This document shows positions 1 through 52,294 of a stretch of DNA of 64,000 nucleotides, one piece after another. The stretch is from Undaria pinnatifida (lineage: Eukaryota; Sar; Phaeophyceae; Laminariales; Alariaceae): contig JABAKD010000024.1 in NCBI GenBank assembly GCA_012845835.1, positions 3,204,061 to 3,268,060 on the forward strand, in the 5' to 3' direction. How positions within the stretch are numbered: position 1 is the stretch's first letter; the number at the start of each line of letters is the position of its first letter. Made by a program: the position numbers and the translations under genes. The notes under the pieces were generated by a model. The model saw only the letters and a list, made by a program, of their open reading frames with translations. It was not told the origin of the DNA and searched no databases.

Positions 1-655
1 CCAGTTGCAACTCCTATACTCCAAAATAATATGATATGATAGGGCGTTACGTTGGCGGAAAAGGGGGGGATGGAATACCGGTCGGAGACAATTCAGGGGG
101 AAGGAGGCGGGAGAAAGGGGAGAGGGGAGATGAATTAGTATGGGGATGAGTACGGGGGGGGGGTTAAGGGGCGGGGCAGGGGAGAGGTGATTAGGGAGGG
201 CAGGGGTGAAGGGGGGGGGGTGATGAGGCTGATGGGGGGGAGGGCGTGAGGGTAGGTGAGGCGTGGACAGAGTAAGGAGGCTGAAGGTCGGGGGACGTGA
301 GGGGGAGACGTGATCAGCGGAGGCGAGGAAAAGGAGAGAGGGGGTGGGGGGGCGGGAAGGTAAGACGGAGGCGGGGATGAGGGCGGGGGGGGGTGAGAGG
401 GGTGATTGGGGGGGAGGGATGCGAGGGCGGGGATTAGGGTCAGGAGGGAGGGAGGGGTGGAGGGGGGCGAGGGGTGTGACAGGTGGGGGAGGATTAGAGA
501 GGGAGGGGTGAAAGGCGACGGGAGGAGAGGGGTGATGGGAAGGGGAAAAGGGTGAGAGTGCGGGGGGTGAAGTATGGGTGTAGGAGGGCGAGTGTGGGGG
601 GAGGATGAGGGGAGGAGGGCGGGAGAGAGAAGGAGGGACGGAGGGGGGGGGCGTA
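1..655 (+). repeat. G-rich low-complexity region
   Basis: About 600 bases of GGGG/GAGGGG-rich DNA on the plus strand with few T and almost no C. No reading frame or known element is visible. It could form G-quadruplexes. It abuts the 3' end of a LINE-like remnant, like the G-rich tracts next to the 0.5-kb repeat copies. Confidence 0.7.
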
Positions 656-990
656 CTCAGCTGTTGCGTGCCTTAGTTATTTGACCGTTGACCACGCACC
701 CCTTTGGAGACGGAGCACCGTTCCTACTCCTTACAGAGACACTTCCAACGTTTGGGCGCTTATTAAGCTTTTTCCACATATTGCATGCCTGGTAGGAACT
801 GTTTCCTTATCCTATCCCCGTCTTGTTTTGCCGTCTGTGGCCACCATCTAGATCTCCTAGAATAGCGATCGTTTTCTTGCTACTCTCTAGTCTACCAAAC
901 TCTTCCGCGTCACATACGTCTAATTTTCTCATCTCCTCCTCTAACGCATCCCGTTCCTCCTGGCATATTTTACATTCTCCTACTATGTGA
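656..990 (-). pseudogene. Remnant of a non-LTR retrotransposon ORF end
   Basis: Minus-strand frames give THIVGECKICQEERDALEEE, then EEFGRLESSKKTIAILGD, and after a frameshift NMWKKLNKRPNVGSVSVRSR. This pattern (C..C, ER..LEEE, ILGD, W..) resembles the end of LINE reverse-transcriptase proteins. Frame broken, no RT core present. The EERDALEEEMRKLD part lies between an AG and a GTATGT, so an additional exon of the large gene is a less likely reading. Confidence 0.4.
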
Positions 991-1022
991 GTCCTACTCT
1001 ATTGTTGTGTTACTATAGAGGT

Positions 1023-1280
1023 GCAGAATCTTACTACGGTAGCCCCCCCAACTTTTCTTCAACGAACTCGCCGGTTTTGAAACCAACTCCCGGCCGTATC
1101 TCCCGAAATACGGTGCCCCTTGCCGTCCCGACGTCATCGTTCGATAGACCTTTGCAAACAGGAAACTGTTTGAGGATGTTGTTTTCATGGCATCCTTCCT
1201 CGTGTCTAGCAGCCATGATTCATTGAAATCTTCGTTAAAGAAGATCGCCGGTTTTTGGGGGGGCTATCGTAGAATCAGTC
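1023..1280 (-). mobile_element. TIR element, family C, copy 1
   Basis: About 255 bp with inverted ends TCTACGATAGCCCCCC / GGGGGGCTATCGTAGA (one arm reads TACTACGGTAGCCCCCC). Internal matches to copies near 9347-9597 and 28130-28373 in the opposite orientation, including AACTCCCGGCCGTAT. No coding capacity. It directly abuts a family A copy. Confidence 0.7.
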
Positions 1281-1522
1281 TGCACCACTTTTTTTTGTAA
1301 TACTACCCCTCAATTTGGGATCTTAAGACCCTCCGAAAAACTGAGTTGGAAACAAAAAAATACAAAAAAAGCTCCTTCCGGATGAAAAATCCCATGGCCT
1401 AGGTACAGAACGAGCATCATGCGCAAACAAAATGGCCAATTTCCGACGATTTTGTGTTAAGGAGCCCCGTCGTCCAGAAACCAGTTCAGAAGCAAAGTGC
1501 TACCTCTATCGTAGCACGCGTC
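1278..1522 (+). mobile_element. TIR element (MITE), family A, copy 1
   Basis: Family A is about 250-270 bp with ends near GACGCGTGCTACGATAGAGG and its inverse, and shared internal blocks: CTCAATTTGGGAGCTTAAGA, ATCCCATGGCCTAGGTACA, CCGACGATTTTGGGTTAAGG. This copy has the right end intact; the left end is merged with family C. Non-coding, likely a non-autonomous DNA element. Confidence 0.75.
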
Positions 1523-1609
1523 AATCATTGCTGTGCCACACGGGCACATAGGTGCATCCACGTTCTCCTCCTTCCGACTACCAGTATACCTCTTTCTTCT
1601 TTCTGGTAG

Positions 1610-2165
1610 GTCAAGGGGGGGGGGGCGTGTACTCAGTTTGTGCATGGCCGTAGTCGTATGGCCACAGACTCTCGCACCCCTATTATGCCGGGACAGAGCA
1701 CGTTGGGTGTTCACAAACTAGGCAGACATTGTTTGCTTGCACTAAGCGCGCAGCGCCGTGAGGTGTTCGGCGAGTCGCGTGAAGGGTAAACTGCGTCTTT
1801 CCAAGAGCCGCTCGTAGAACGGACTTCGACACCTCGTGCCTACTTTCTTGCTTATGGATAACAGCGCCAATGAGTTACTTTATTTTCTTGTGCAGCCACT
1901 CCAGATACAGCAATGGGTATTACTATGTACCTGCCTCGTGCGTGCCTTACCATATTCAACACTACGTGATGCGATCATTCCCCTTGTGCGGCGTTAGAGT
2001 TCTCCACCCCGCACAATACGATCTAACTCGATAACCATCATGGTGACCGCCAAAAACAAACAAACAAACAAAAAGGGTACCCTGGTTGTGTAGCTCACGC
2101 AATGATTGGCACGTTTTACAGCTTCGTTGCCAACCAACGCCAACCTCAACGAGGAGTCAAGGGGG
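1610..2165 (-). repeat. 0.5-kb dispersed repeat, copy 1
   Basis: Matches 2225-2767 and 33500-33995 (shared CTTGCTTATGGAT, CAATGGGTATTACTATG, GAGCACGT). The edge next to the poly-G side reads GTACTCAG, resembling the end of the LINE-like remnant at 656, so it may be the 3' part of the same retroelement read on the minus strand. Small frames (TTTAMHKLST) persist but are degenerate. Confidence 0.6.
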
Positions 2166-2224
2166 CGGGGGCGGTTAAGAAGGGGAGAGGAAATAGGATG
2201 TGGAGGGGGGCGAGTGGGGGGCGT

Positions 2225-2767
2225 GAGGCGAGTGTGCTCCTTCTGCGTGTGGTCGTAGTCGTATGACTACAGACCCTGGAAACTTACAACGCCGGGACGG
2301 AGCACGTCGTGTTTTCACCAAACAGGCAGACGTCGCGAGCATCAGGTGCAAAGCGCCGTCGGGTATTCAGCGAGTCGCATGAAGGGCGAGCTGTATCCTG
2401 CTCAGAACCGCTTGTGAGGCGGACCCTGGCACCATGTGCGCACTTTGCAGCATATGGATGGCAACGTCGACTTAACCAATACCATATGTAAGTTATGGTG
2501 TGGCCAACTCCACATAGAGCAGTGGGTATACTATGTGACTGCCTCGCAGGTGCGTTATCGTGTAAGTACATACGAAGTAGTATACTCTACACGATATCGT
2601 CCCCCTTTTGCGGAGTTAAGGTTCTTTGCCGTGCACGGTATGATCGAACTCGACCACCGCCAATGGTACCGCGAAATCAAACAAAAAAACTGTACCACCC
2701 TGGTTGTCTGGGTCAAGTGGCACGCTTTACAGCGTCGTTGCCAACCGACGCCAACACCATGGGGGAA
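2225..2767 (-). repeat. 0.5-kb dispersed repeat, copy 2
   Basis: Second copy, in direct tandem with copy 1 and separated from it by a short G-rich stretch. It diverges by scattered substitutions and ends with CGTTGCCAACCGACGCC, as in copy 1. Overlapping open frames are not conserved with the other copies. Confidence 0.6.
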
Positions 2768-2994
2768 GCATGGGGGGGGGGGTGAGAGGGGGGATACGGG
2801 GGGCGGGCGAGGAGGAGATAACGGAGAAGGTAATAAGGAAGTGTGCGAAGGGGAGAAGGGGGGGGGGAGCAATGGAAATGGTGTTGAAGGGTCAAGTGTA
2901 CTTCAAAAGTATTTGTCAAAGTTGGGCCAATAAGTCGTGAAAACGGGCGGACACAAAACGAAAACAGATATCGACATGTAGTAGGGGTCTCTTT

Positions 2995-3180
2995 GTAGTG
3001 CCGGCATGCGCCATCCCGAAATACCGGCACTACAGCGGCAGCCGGCACTGCTCCGCACACTGCCACTATCTGCCGTTTCCATCTGTGCCCACCGATTTTA
3101 CAGGCACTATATCGGGCAACCAGCACTGCTCAATCGGGACTGTAGAGGGGTCACCACTGTGTACCGGGCATAGCTATACC
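2995..3180 (+). repeat. 190-bp dispersed repeat, family D, copy 1
   Basis: Shares ACAGGCACTATA-GCGGGCAACC, CACTGCTC and the repeated CCGGCACT motif with 18952-19140. It overlaps the possible read-through end of the large gene and would supply the stop codon at 3107. Non-coding; class unknown. Confidence 0.6.
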
Positions 3181-3184
3181 ACAC

Positions 3185-44153
<40,969 letters not shown>

Positions 44154-44159
44154 GATAAG

Positions 44160-44200
44160 GCCAACCAGCGGCCGATTGACGTGAAGTCAACTATTAATAG
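44160..44200 (-). promoter_or_regulatory. Possible TATA-like region upstream of the large gene
   Basis: TATTAATAG lies about 35-40 bases before the 44153 ATG, inside a small inverted repeat (TCAACT / AGTTGA). Position and composition would suit a core promoter, but there is no transcript evidence and upstream exons are possible. Confidence 0.2.
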
Positions 44201-45107
44201 CTGAAGTTGATATCTGGTGGTGGTGATGTTTCTGCTGCTGCTGTTGTGGTGTGGGTATGCGCACGCGCGCAATCGGTGCCGCTCGTAGAGCAACGCGGAT
44301 GTGCACGAACTACGCCGGTCCTGTGGTTATGGTTTTGTTGTTATCGTCGTGGTTGTTGTCCTTGCTGTAGCGACACCGATCGCTCGACCGCGATAAAGGC
44401 AGCTGCATTACGCTCGTTTTTGGGTTGGTGCCGCATTGTTATTGCTGTGCGTGTGTATTGGGATGCGGCCATGCCGTCTACGGGGGCGATGCTCGTACTT
44501 GGTTGAGGTGCTCTCAGGTGCTCACAAGTGAGCGGGTGTGAGCATATTAGAATGATAGCATGTGCAACATGTGAGCGTGATTGCTCGCCACACGGTGTGA
44601 TTTGCCGCCAAGTTCCTGTTCAAGGACACTAAAATGACGGTTACGTGTTCCTGTTGACATAAAAAAATTATTCGGCAGCGAGTCGGCAGGCGGCGGGAAT
44701 TTTTTGTTTCAATCGAGAGTCGAGCGCGTCTAGGGGTAGAGGAGTCAAGATTCCAGAGCTACGAGCTGCTTGTACGAGTGCGTACATGCGTACCGATCTT
44801 GTGGATGGGTACAGCAGAGAAGCTCGAGCAACAACAACGACAACTATTTAGTGCGCTGGTGGCGCCGTGCGCCTAGCGTCATGCAATAATTTAAAAAAAT
44901 GCAATCGCAGCAAAGTTATACGTTGTCGAACGCGGTGGAATAGGACTAGATCATCAGGCTACAGCAATACGCGACAGAATAGCAGTTAAGAATTGCAGGC
45001 TCGACGAAAATGATGGTATGGCCTCGTTTTTGTACTGACCAAATAGTGTTTTTTTTTCTAACCCAACAAGAGTATTTGGGAATGGCAACCACCCTTAACG
45101 AGGCGTC

Positions 45108-45655
45108 TAGATCATTATCTAGGATAAAGTATGGAAATCGGGGAATATATTGATACACGAGTTTTAATGTGGTCGACCAAACTTTCAGCCAAAAAATTAC
45201 GTGTGCTGCCCACAACAGCAGTGAGTGGTAGTCGGGATGATTTAGAAAGAAAAATAAAGCTTAAGCTCGCACGCCTTCTTCCACATATTTCCATGCACAT
45301 CGTGTGTCAAGTGTCAATTGAACTCCTCCACCATTGTACTCGCAAAATTAGATGTACGTATCACGCAGCTTGTAAAAAAGTTGAATATCGACCCTAACTT
45401 TATCGAACTCACAGCTGACCTCTTTCGAAAATTTGTTTTGAAAAAAAAAACGCTGGATTTTTTCCTGGACAAAGTTCTACGGGCAGGGTTAGGGTTGGGG
45501 TCGGGGTTGGGGTTGGGGCAGGGTTTGGGCCTCAAATACTGCTTTGGGCAGATTTTGATATTTCCCGTCGCATGACACTGGAAGCATACATACTATACGT
45601 GGGCCAAACGAAATTCCCCGATTTCCATGTTTTATCCTATATAATGATCCAGAAT
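45108..45655. repeat. Inverted-ended degenerate element
   Basis: GATCATTATCTAGGATAAAG and TGGAAATCGGGGAAT at 45108-45148 return inverted at 45602-45655. Between them the plus strand has a short frame with LDVRITQLVKKLNIDPNFIE, a copy of the TQLAKMS peptide motif, then a GGGTTAGGGTTGGGG-like tract. A decayed mobile element is likely; the class is unknown. Confidence 0.5.
45484..45532 (+). repeat. Degenerate telomere-like G-rich tract
   Basis: AGGGTTAGGGTTGGGGTCGG followed by GGTTGGGG units. About eight units, of which only one is exact TTAGGG. It could be an interstitial telomeric remnant or a chance G-rich repeat. Confidence 0.35.
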
Positions 45656-46169
45656 TATTTGTGTAAAGGCGGCTCCATCGAACGGTCATCGAATGATTTA
45701 CATCGGAACGGCATCTACGCTCTACTGTCGGAGGGCAAACACAATGAGTATAGTCTTTATATGACCATTCTCTTTTTTCGCGGTCAGGAGTTTTTTCGTC
45801 TCGGCCTCAGCATGGGACTCTCGGAACTGAAATTTCTCGGTTAAATCTCTTCGTTCGAGCGCCGTCTTCGGGGGGCGGCTCACACGCCCCTCGCCCTACC
45901 GTATCCGTTCCGCACCTGGCCGGGATCGGGTACGTGGTGTTAAGGTATTAGTGGGGTATTAGTTCGTTTGTGACCACTTGCAAAAGGTTAACCAATAGCA
46001 TACCCAAACTAAGCCTTATAACACTCTCCCCCCCCTGAAACGGCGGGATAGCAGGTCGACCGGATATACGGCGGACCTCTGTCAATATCCAAGCCGTTTC
46101 ATTCCCTGGGGATACCAGGGAGAGTATTTTTCAAGTTCGACATGGGGAAAATCTGAAAAGTTTATTATT

Positions 46170-46295
46170 GTGGATCGTGGGGATCGAACCCACGACCCAA
46201 AAACCCATGGTCTGTCGACGACGCCATTTGTTAAGGAACTAGAGGGGAGCCACAGAGTGCCCCCTGCAGGTCTGCCAATTGAGCAGGTCCTCGGA
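46170..46295 (-). other. tRNA-like sequence
   Basis: Minus strand has a clean T-arm (CGTGGGTTCGATCCCCACG) and, about 100 bases before it, TGCTCAATTGGCAGA, which resembles an A box and D arm. Acceptor pairing is only about five of seven and no clear anticodon stem is seen, so this is a pseudo-tRNA or a SINE head and not a confident tRNA gene. Confidence 0.35.
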
Positions 46296-47334
46296 GAGTA
46301 CTCACTTTATTTTCCTTCGTAGAGGCGTAGCTTTATTCGATCCTACCAGAGCCCCGGATAGCTTCTGAGATCGGAGGCACGTCGTGTCTCCGATCTATTT
46401 CCTAACTTTCCCGAATATAAAACGCCAACCTTATCATGCGAAACCCATCCAAATGATCTCAAATTCCGATATTTATGGGCCTTTCGTGGCCGTACCTTAA
46501 CAGTGGGCTGAGCGAGACAAGCGAGAAGTGCGCAAATGTTTGTATTTTGGGCGGTATACGCCCGAGCTATTCTTGGATCTTGGCATATATGCAGAGCATG
46601 AACGAAAACAACATATTGGAAAACATTTACTTCCAAGTTGTCATCATTTCCCAGTTTGCCTCTGATTTCGTCCCCACCACACTTTTTTCATGGTCACACG
46701 TCGAAGCGTTGGGCCTATGGTCGTACGATTGCTGTGTCGTTGCTTTTCGATATCGGATTTCACGGCTAAATACCTTTGTTCGAGCGTTCGCTGTCTTCGA
46801 GGGGGGGCGTTTCCTACCCAATGACATTATCACACCCAGTGTCCGTGCTGTTTCTTCATCCTAGAGAGATACACATTACTAGGTGTTATTATGTGGTCAC
46901 AGACTACTGCGAGACAGAGTAAACCAAACAATCGCAAATAATTAGCGAAGGTATAAAGCAAGTGAAATGCTAGCGTACCGGGTACGAGGACACGACAAAA
47001 CAGACCAGACCATAAAAAAGACAGAAAATAAACGCAACGAACGGAGTGGTCGCTTTTGAAAACCGCAGTAGTACGAGAAACAATGTTTTGTATCAGTCTT
47101 TTTCATCAGCGCTCCAAATAGCCGTCGTTCCGTATATATTGGTCCACGATCCACGACCCACCTTTCAGGACCGCAAAATGAATATCCCACACTAATTTCA
47201 TGTATATTTATCCCCACAAACGAAACGTTGATGCACTTCTAAAGGTAGGTGTGATTCTCAAGGTAGTAGTGTTTCGAACGCTTTGTTGTGTGGTTGCAAG
47301 AATTGCGCTGGGTACTGACTGCTGTTGTTGTTGC

Positions 47335-47550
47335 TGGTCGATACATCATGTGCGCCAGCAATTAATTGATGACAGTATAATACAATTTATAGGGATCTTC
47401 TTGGAAATGTCATCTCGTGTTCGCCAGGAATTAACCGATGATGCAGAGTAATAGGGACCTTGACCTTATATTCTGTGCGCCACAGCAATCGACGATATAG
47501 CAGTATCATAAAAAATAGGGATCTTCTGCACAAATATCTCGTGGTACCTA
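47335..47550 (+). repeat. Degenerate tandem repeat, about 70 bp
   Basis: Three loose units with CGCCAGCAATTAATTGATGA-like and AATAGGGATCTTCT motifs. Non-coding. Confidence 0.55.
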
Positions 47551-47859
47551 TCAGTACGCATACGCACGTCATACGTAAGTCAATTGGGAAAAAGAAAAGA
47601 AGAGAAAAGAAAGACAGAAGGGTGTTTGCGTTAAAACAATTCACTAAAAACAAATTCCATCATGCTAAAAAAAGGCCAGATTCACTCCGGCATGCCTTTG
47701 GTTGTGTTTGCGGTGAACGAATCGCAGAAAAGGCGTACACGGCCTCCATATCACAGGCGGGAAGCGGAGAGGCAATATCAAATTTCGAATTCAGACATGG
47801 TGCATTAGCACCTATTAATAGACTCACCGACAGGGGCAGGCGCAGCACAACACCATCAG

Positions 47860-48180
47860 ACAAACAGCAGCACAGCAGCAGCAATAAAGGCAGCAGCAGC
47901 AGCAGCAGCGCAATAGCAGCACCGCAGCCGCAGCCGCCGCAGCCGCCGCAGCAGCAGCGGCGGCGGCGGGGGCGAAGGTAGCGGTGGCGATGGCCCCGCC
48001 AGATAAGTTGCGGCACAGCAGCACGAACGCCTGGCTCGATCACCACGATCATCACCACAACAGAGAAGCTAGTTTTTAATTAATTTGTTTAGAAACAAAC
48101 AAACGCAGGAGACACGAGCGGCAGCCGCGGCACAACAGCCGCCGCACAGCAGCAGCAGCAGCAGCAGCAGCAGTAGCGGC
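47860..48180 (+). repeat. CAG/CGG-rich region
   Basis: Runs of CAGCAG at 47868-47960 and 48145-48172 with GCGGCGG. Frames on both strands give poly-Ala, poly-Gln, poly-Ser or poly-Arg. No conserved coding segment was found to support an exon, though this composition would also fit one. Confidence 0.6.
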
Positions 48181-48639
48181 GGCGGTGGCCGTGCGGCGTG
48201 GGTGGCGGTGGCGGTGGAGGCTTCGGCGACAGCGTCGTGCTTTAGAGACGGTGGTTGACAAAATCAGCACCGAATACGACATCACGCAGCAGCAGAGAAT
48301 GAGGTCACATCGTAGAGAGCGCGGGAGCGCTGACTCACTAGCACGTACCCCTGAGGTTGCGCGTACGAGCCATGCTTTCCCAGCTACCCTTTGGTGCCTC
48401 CGCGTCAAGGTTGAGTTGTGTCTACCGCTACCAAGCACCGCGCACAGCGAGCAGTGTCTGCTGTGTGCTGCCGTGTGGGTTGTGCCCTCGTGCCCTCTGA
48501 TTGTTGTGCCGTTGTGCCTGGAGAGCGACGATGTTCAGCTCGGTATTTGTAGGCCAATCGTATGAGCTGGTCGACATTATTGGAAGTTCCCTCTAAATCG
48601 TTCACTCACATCGAAATTTTCAGGCCGTTTTGGGGCAAG

Positions 48640-50190
48640 TTCTTGAGCAGACGACAAAAAGCGGTATACCGCCACCATTCCGCGCCACCGTGCGGTACAA
48701 TAGAATACACCTAGGTTTTGACCCCGATCCGCGACGCTGATTGATCAACTCAGCCTCGTACCGTTTTTTTGACACCAAGACCTTGCGGTGCATCGTACCG
48801 CGGCCTCTCAACTCGGCCGTCACCGTTTCCTGACGCGACCCATAACGCTTTCTGTCGCAAAATATACCATGCGGACCGACTTCGCCCCAGGTTCTTCACG
48901 GCTCACAGCCTTTCATTTTCCGATCGAATCCCAATCATGGGCACAACGTCATGTAGCATCCATAAAACTACGCGCTTTCATAGAACCACGCTCTTTCATA
49001 TTCCTCATATTTTGGATTCCCCTCAGAGATATGGATATACCTACCCCCAACGAATCTCACTTTTGTTGACAATCAACAACCTATCTTCCTCGGAAAAACC
49101 CTTCTAAGCCGGAGCATGCATCCATACCTCTTGTGCCTTCGGCTCAAACAAACCTACCCGACCATGCCTGTGTCGGTAGACTGACTGCATGGCTACAAGA
49201 CTACATGCACAAGGATATGGGCAAGACTACAGGTTATATACTCCCGATATTTTCAAGGTCCACATTTCAATAGTCGAAAGCCGTTGTTTCGTACATAACC
49301 AACCAGCAGTGCACGACCACACGGATGGCGCCACCACTCAAGAACCTCTATTCTGTTTAATAGGTTCTAGGGTATGGGTAGTAGTGTATTCGTATAGGTC
49401 ATTTTCCGGGCATCTCAAGTGTGCCCAAGTTCTTTACTACCAAGTTTAAGTCGCGACGTCTTCTCCTTGCGTGGATTTCAACATAGATAGTGCGGTGTAC
49501 GAACTCGCAAGGCGGACGGCGGACGTCATCCAGTATATGTGTGGGCCAACAGGGTCGTTCGCGTGTAGCGGGACCGTGACTCCCTCTTTGTTCCTTTGCC
49601 GCAGCCTTTTCCCCGCCACCCATACATACCTACCCCAACGCTGGAGCCTGTCCTGTGACCACGGACTTGATTATGCGAGTTAATGTGAGAACAACAACAA
49701 CAACTATAATACGTGTGCGTGGGGTGTGCGGGCTACGTATGGTGCAAGCTATGTATGGTTGAGCAGCGGTTCGTGCTGTGTGCGGAAGAGGTGTTGCAAT
49801 GATTGCTCTGAAGGAATCCGAAATATGAAGGAAAATGAAAGCGCGTCGTTCTATGGATGCTACATGACGTTGTGCCCATGGTTGAGATTCGATCGGAAAA
49901 TGAAAGGCCATTGGCTATGAAGAAGCTGGGGCAAAGTCGGTGCGCACGGTGTATTATGCGACAGAAAGCGTCATGGGTCGCGTCAGGAAACGGTGACGGT
50001 CGAGCTGAGAGGCCGCGGTACGATGTACCGCAAGGTGTTGGTGTCCAAAACCGGTACAAGGCTGAGTTGACCAATCAGCGTCGCGGATCGGGGTCAAAAA
50101 CCTGGGTGTATTCTACTGTATGTACCGCACGGTGGCGCGCAATGGTGGCGGTATACCGCTTTCTGGCGTCTTCCCCAAATTCTTCCTTAG
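48640..50190. mobile_element. Element with long (about 400 bp) inverted arms
   Basis: 48640-49040 returns inverted at 49790-50190 (shared AAAGCGGTATACCGCCACCA, GTTTCCTGACGCGACCCAT, TTTTCCGATCGAATCCCA and others) with roughly 85% similarity by eye. The 750-bp middle holds no transposase-like frame but does hold the (CAA)n tail at 49640-49712. It resembles foldback or long-TIR Mutator-like elements without their transposase. Confidence 0.65.
49640..49712 (+). mobile_element. Retroelement 3' tail with (CAA)n end, plus orientation
   Basis: CTGGAGCCTGTCCTGTGACC, then GACTTGATTATGCGAGTTAA and TGTGAGAACAACAACAACAA. Same tail as in the introns near 13.6 and 32.6 kb but on the other strand, with only five CAA units. 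Confidence 0.6.
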
Positions 50191-50449
50191 AAGTTGGCTC
50201 GGTGATTTTTTTTAATAGAATTTTAGATTGAATTATTTTAACGCAAAACACTCTACAGAAGAAAGAAAAGGGGTATTATATTCCGATTCAAGATCAGCCT
50301 GTGCCAAGCCGAAGCAGGCGCTCATTGCTCTTTTTTGTTGTGGGCAATATGATATATGGATGTTAGTATGCCGGGACATGGCGATTTGAACGCCCTTCTC
50401 ATGTCCCGAATGGCTTTATCGTGACCATTTGGGCAACAACTGTATAAAT

Positions 50450-51130
50450 TTATCCCGAGGTTGTCGAGCGTTTGGTAGAAATTGCGGTCGCATGGTAATT
50501 TTTTGCCCTACGCGAGCGAGTAGTGTGCAAGAAAACCCGCGAAAATATTTGCGAGCTAAGGTTTCTGACCCAATACAAGCGACTGGAATCGGGATTTTCA
50601 GCCATTTTTTCGGTGCCGCATAAATAAGCGACAAAGAGTTGATTATTCGGGCATGAAATATTCCATGAGTATTCGACCATTTTGCCAGTGAGTCAAATAC
50701 GCGCTATTTTGGCCTAATTTCAGGCTTTTTTCCGCTGTTGGTTATTATGCTCGAGTCGTGCCAGTCTTAGTTCCACATATATATATATATATATATTATT
50801 ATGTCGTTTTCTTTGAACACCCAATTTTTGTTCCAAATTAAGTGCGCTTATAACCGGGGGGGGCTGAATCCTGCATACGAATGACTCTAATTCGTCCATT
50901 TCATTGCGTTCGGTGCTGTTGTTGCTGTGCAAGTGTTTCTCATCCTCATTTTGAGCGTGCTTGCTCGGCACGCCAACCTGGTATAGGCTCAAAATTGCTT
51001 TTTTGTGCGACCTATCGTTCAAATAGCTCATTGAACTGTGCTCGCATTGCAAATGTTTGCCGTATGCGAGAAGTATGCGAGAAAACCCGAGTCGATCGAA
51101 ATAATTGTGAGCTTATTGGGTCAAAGCCTA
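50450..51130 (+). repeat. Two diverged copies of a 120-bp segment
   Basis: 50450-50600 and 51020-51130 share GCGAGAAAACCCG-like, TTGYGAGCT and GACCCAATA / TTGGGTCAAA motifs. No frame conserved. Confidence 0.45.
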
Positions 51131-51139
51131 CCAGCCAAT

Positions 51140-51765
51140 CACGAGAAATGAGCCAACAATGGAGTCGGGGTTGACATGCCGTGCGGGGAGGTATGTCGAC
51201 CCGGGAGATCATCGTTATAGTTCCCGCGTTGTTGGAGCTGTAGAGATTCGGAAGATTTCTGAACCGGGGATGGGGCCCTATCTCCCCCGTGTGCGACGGA
51301 ACTGCCCCCTGTTGGTTGGTGAGCCTATATCATCCTCCTACTAGGGCGGGGGGCCCCTGTGGAGCTCGAACTAGTCAGCTTTTCTAGCCAATGGAACTGG
51401 GGTTTCCACACCGTGGGGGGCGATGTCGACCCGAGAGAACTCGGTTTTTTTCTCCGTTTGTTTTATTTTTATATATATGGAATTTCCCCTGGACCGGGGA
51501 TGGGAAACTATCGTCCCCGGTTGACGCTGGCTCTATAACATACGAACCCCAGCCAATTAGAGATCGGCCGGTGGGTGGCACTGGGGATTTCCATACTGTG
51601 CGGGAAGGTATCAATTCTGGTGATACATCCGTGTTCGTTCCCGGGTTGTCGGAGTTGTATATATCAGAATGGATGATGGTACTGGGAATGGACTCTATCG
51701 TCTCTAGATGGCGGTTACTTTATGTGCGATCTCCAGCCAATGGGCGACCAGCAATCAGACAAAAA
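51140..51765 (+). repeat. Tandem repeat of about 180-250 bp, three units
   Basis: Each unit has GGRRTTTCCAYACYGTG, a GATGTCGACCCGRGAGA-like part, GAACCGGGGATGG and a CCAGCCAAT end. Units begin near 51150, 51395 and 51580. Non-coding. Confidence 0.65.
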
Positions 51766-52294
51766 GCCCATACCAGGTATTATTACATGTTTTATTTTCG
51801 TCTAAAACTCCATCGAGCCTGAAATTCTTAGCTCCCGAATTCTTAGTTCATTGCTATCGCGTACTACTACCATTCCATGGACCAGACGAGCGTGGTCTAC
51901 AGCCACAAGTAGCAGCATTATTGTAATATCATTCGAGGAATTGAATGACGAAGGCAGCGACACCGTGTTTCACGCCTAGAATAACGTCAGCAAATCTCTC
52001 CACGATCACTATATATACAGGCAGTCGGCATGCGAGCTTCGGATCTAGATATTATGGTATCATGCATGTAGTAGCAGAAGCTGGCTCAGTGCGCGCCTGT
52101 CAGTTGCGACGTAGGGAACATGCAGCAAACATTTGGCCATCCCTCTGCTGGCCCTCTGGATGCTTGGTTGAGTCGAAACGTCAAGAAACGCACTCGAAAC
52201 GTCTCTTCTTCTTGGCCAGACTAGAGGGTCAGTCTGCGTGGGCTCGGATTTATCCGATCGAAATATATATTATAAAAAATGAAAATACACTCTA

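Noticed and set aside
47660-48058. Poly-Ala/Gln frames as a possible exon
   Set aside because: Only CAG/CGG repeats; no conserved segment or convincing splice pair was found.
48740-49107. Open frames in both arms of the inverted element
   Set aside because: The frames are not maintained between the two arms.
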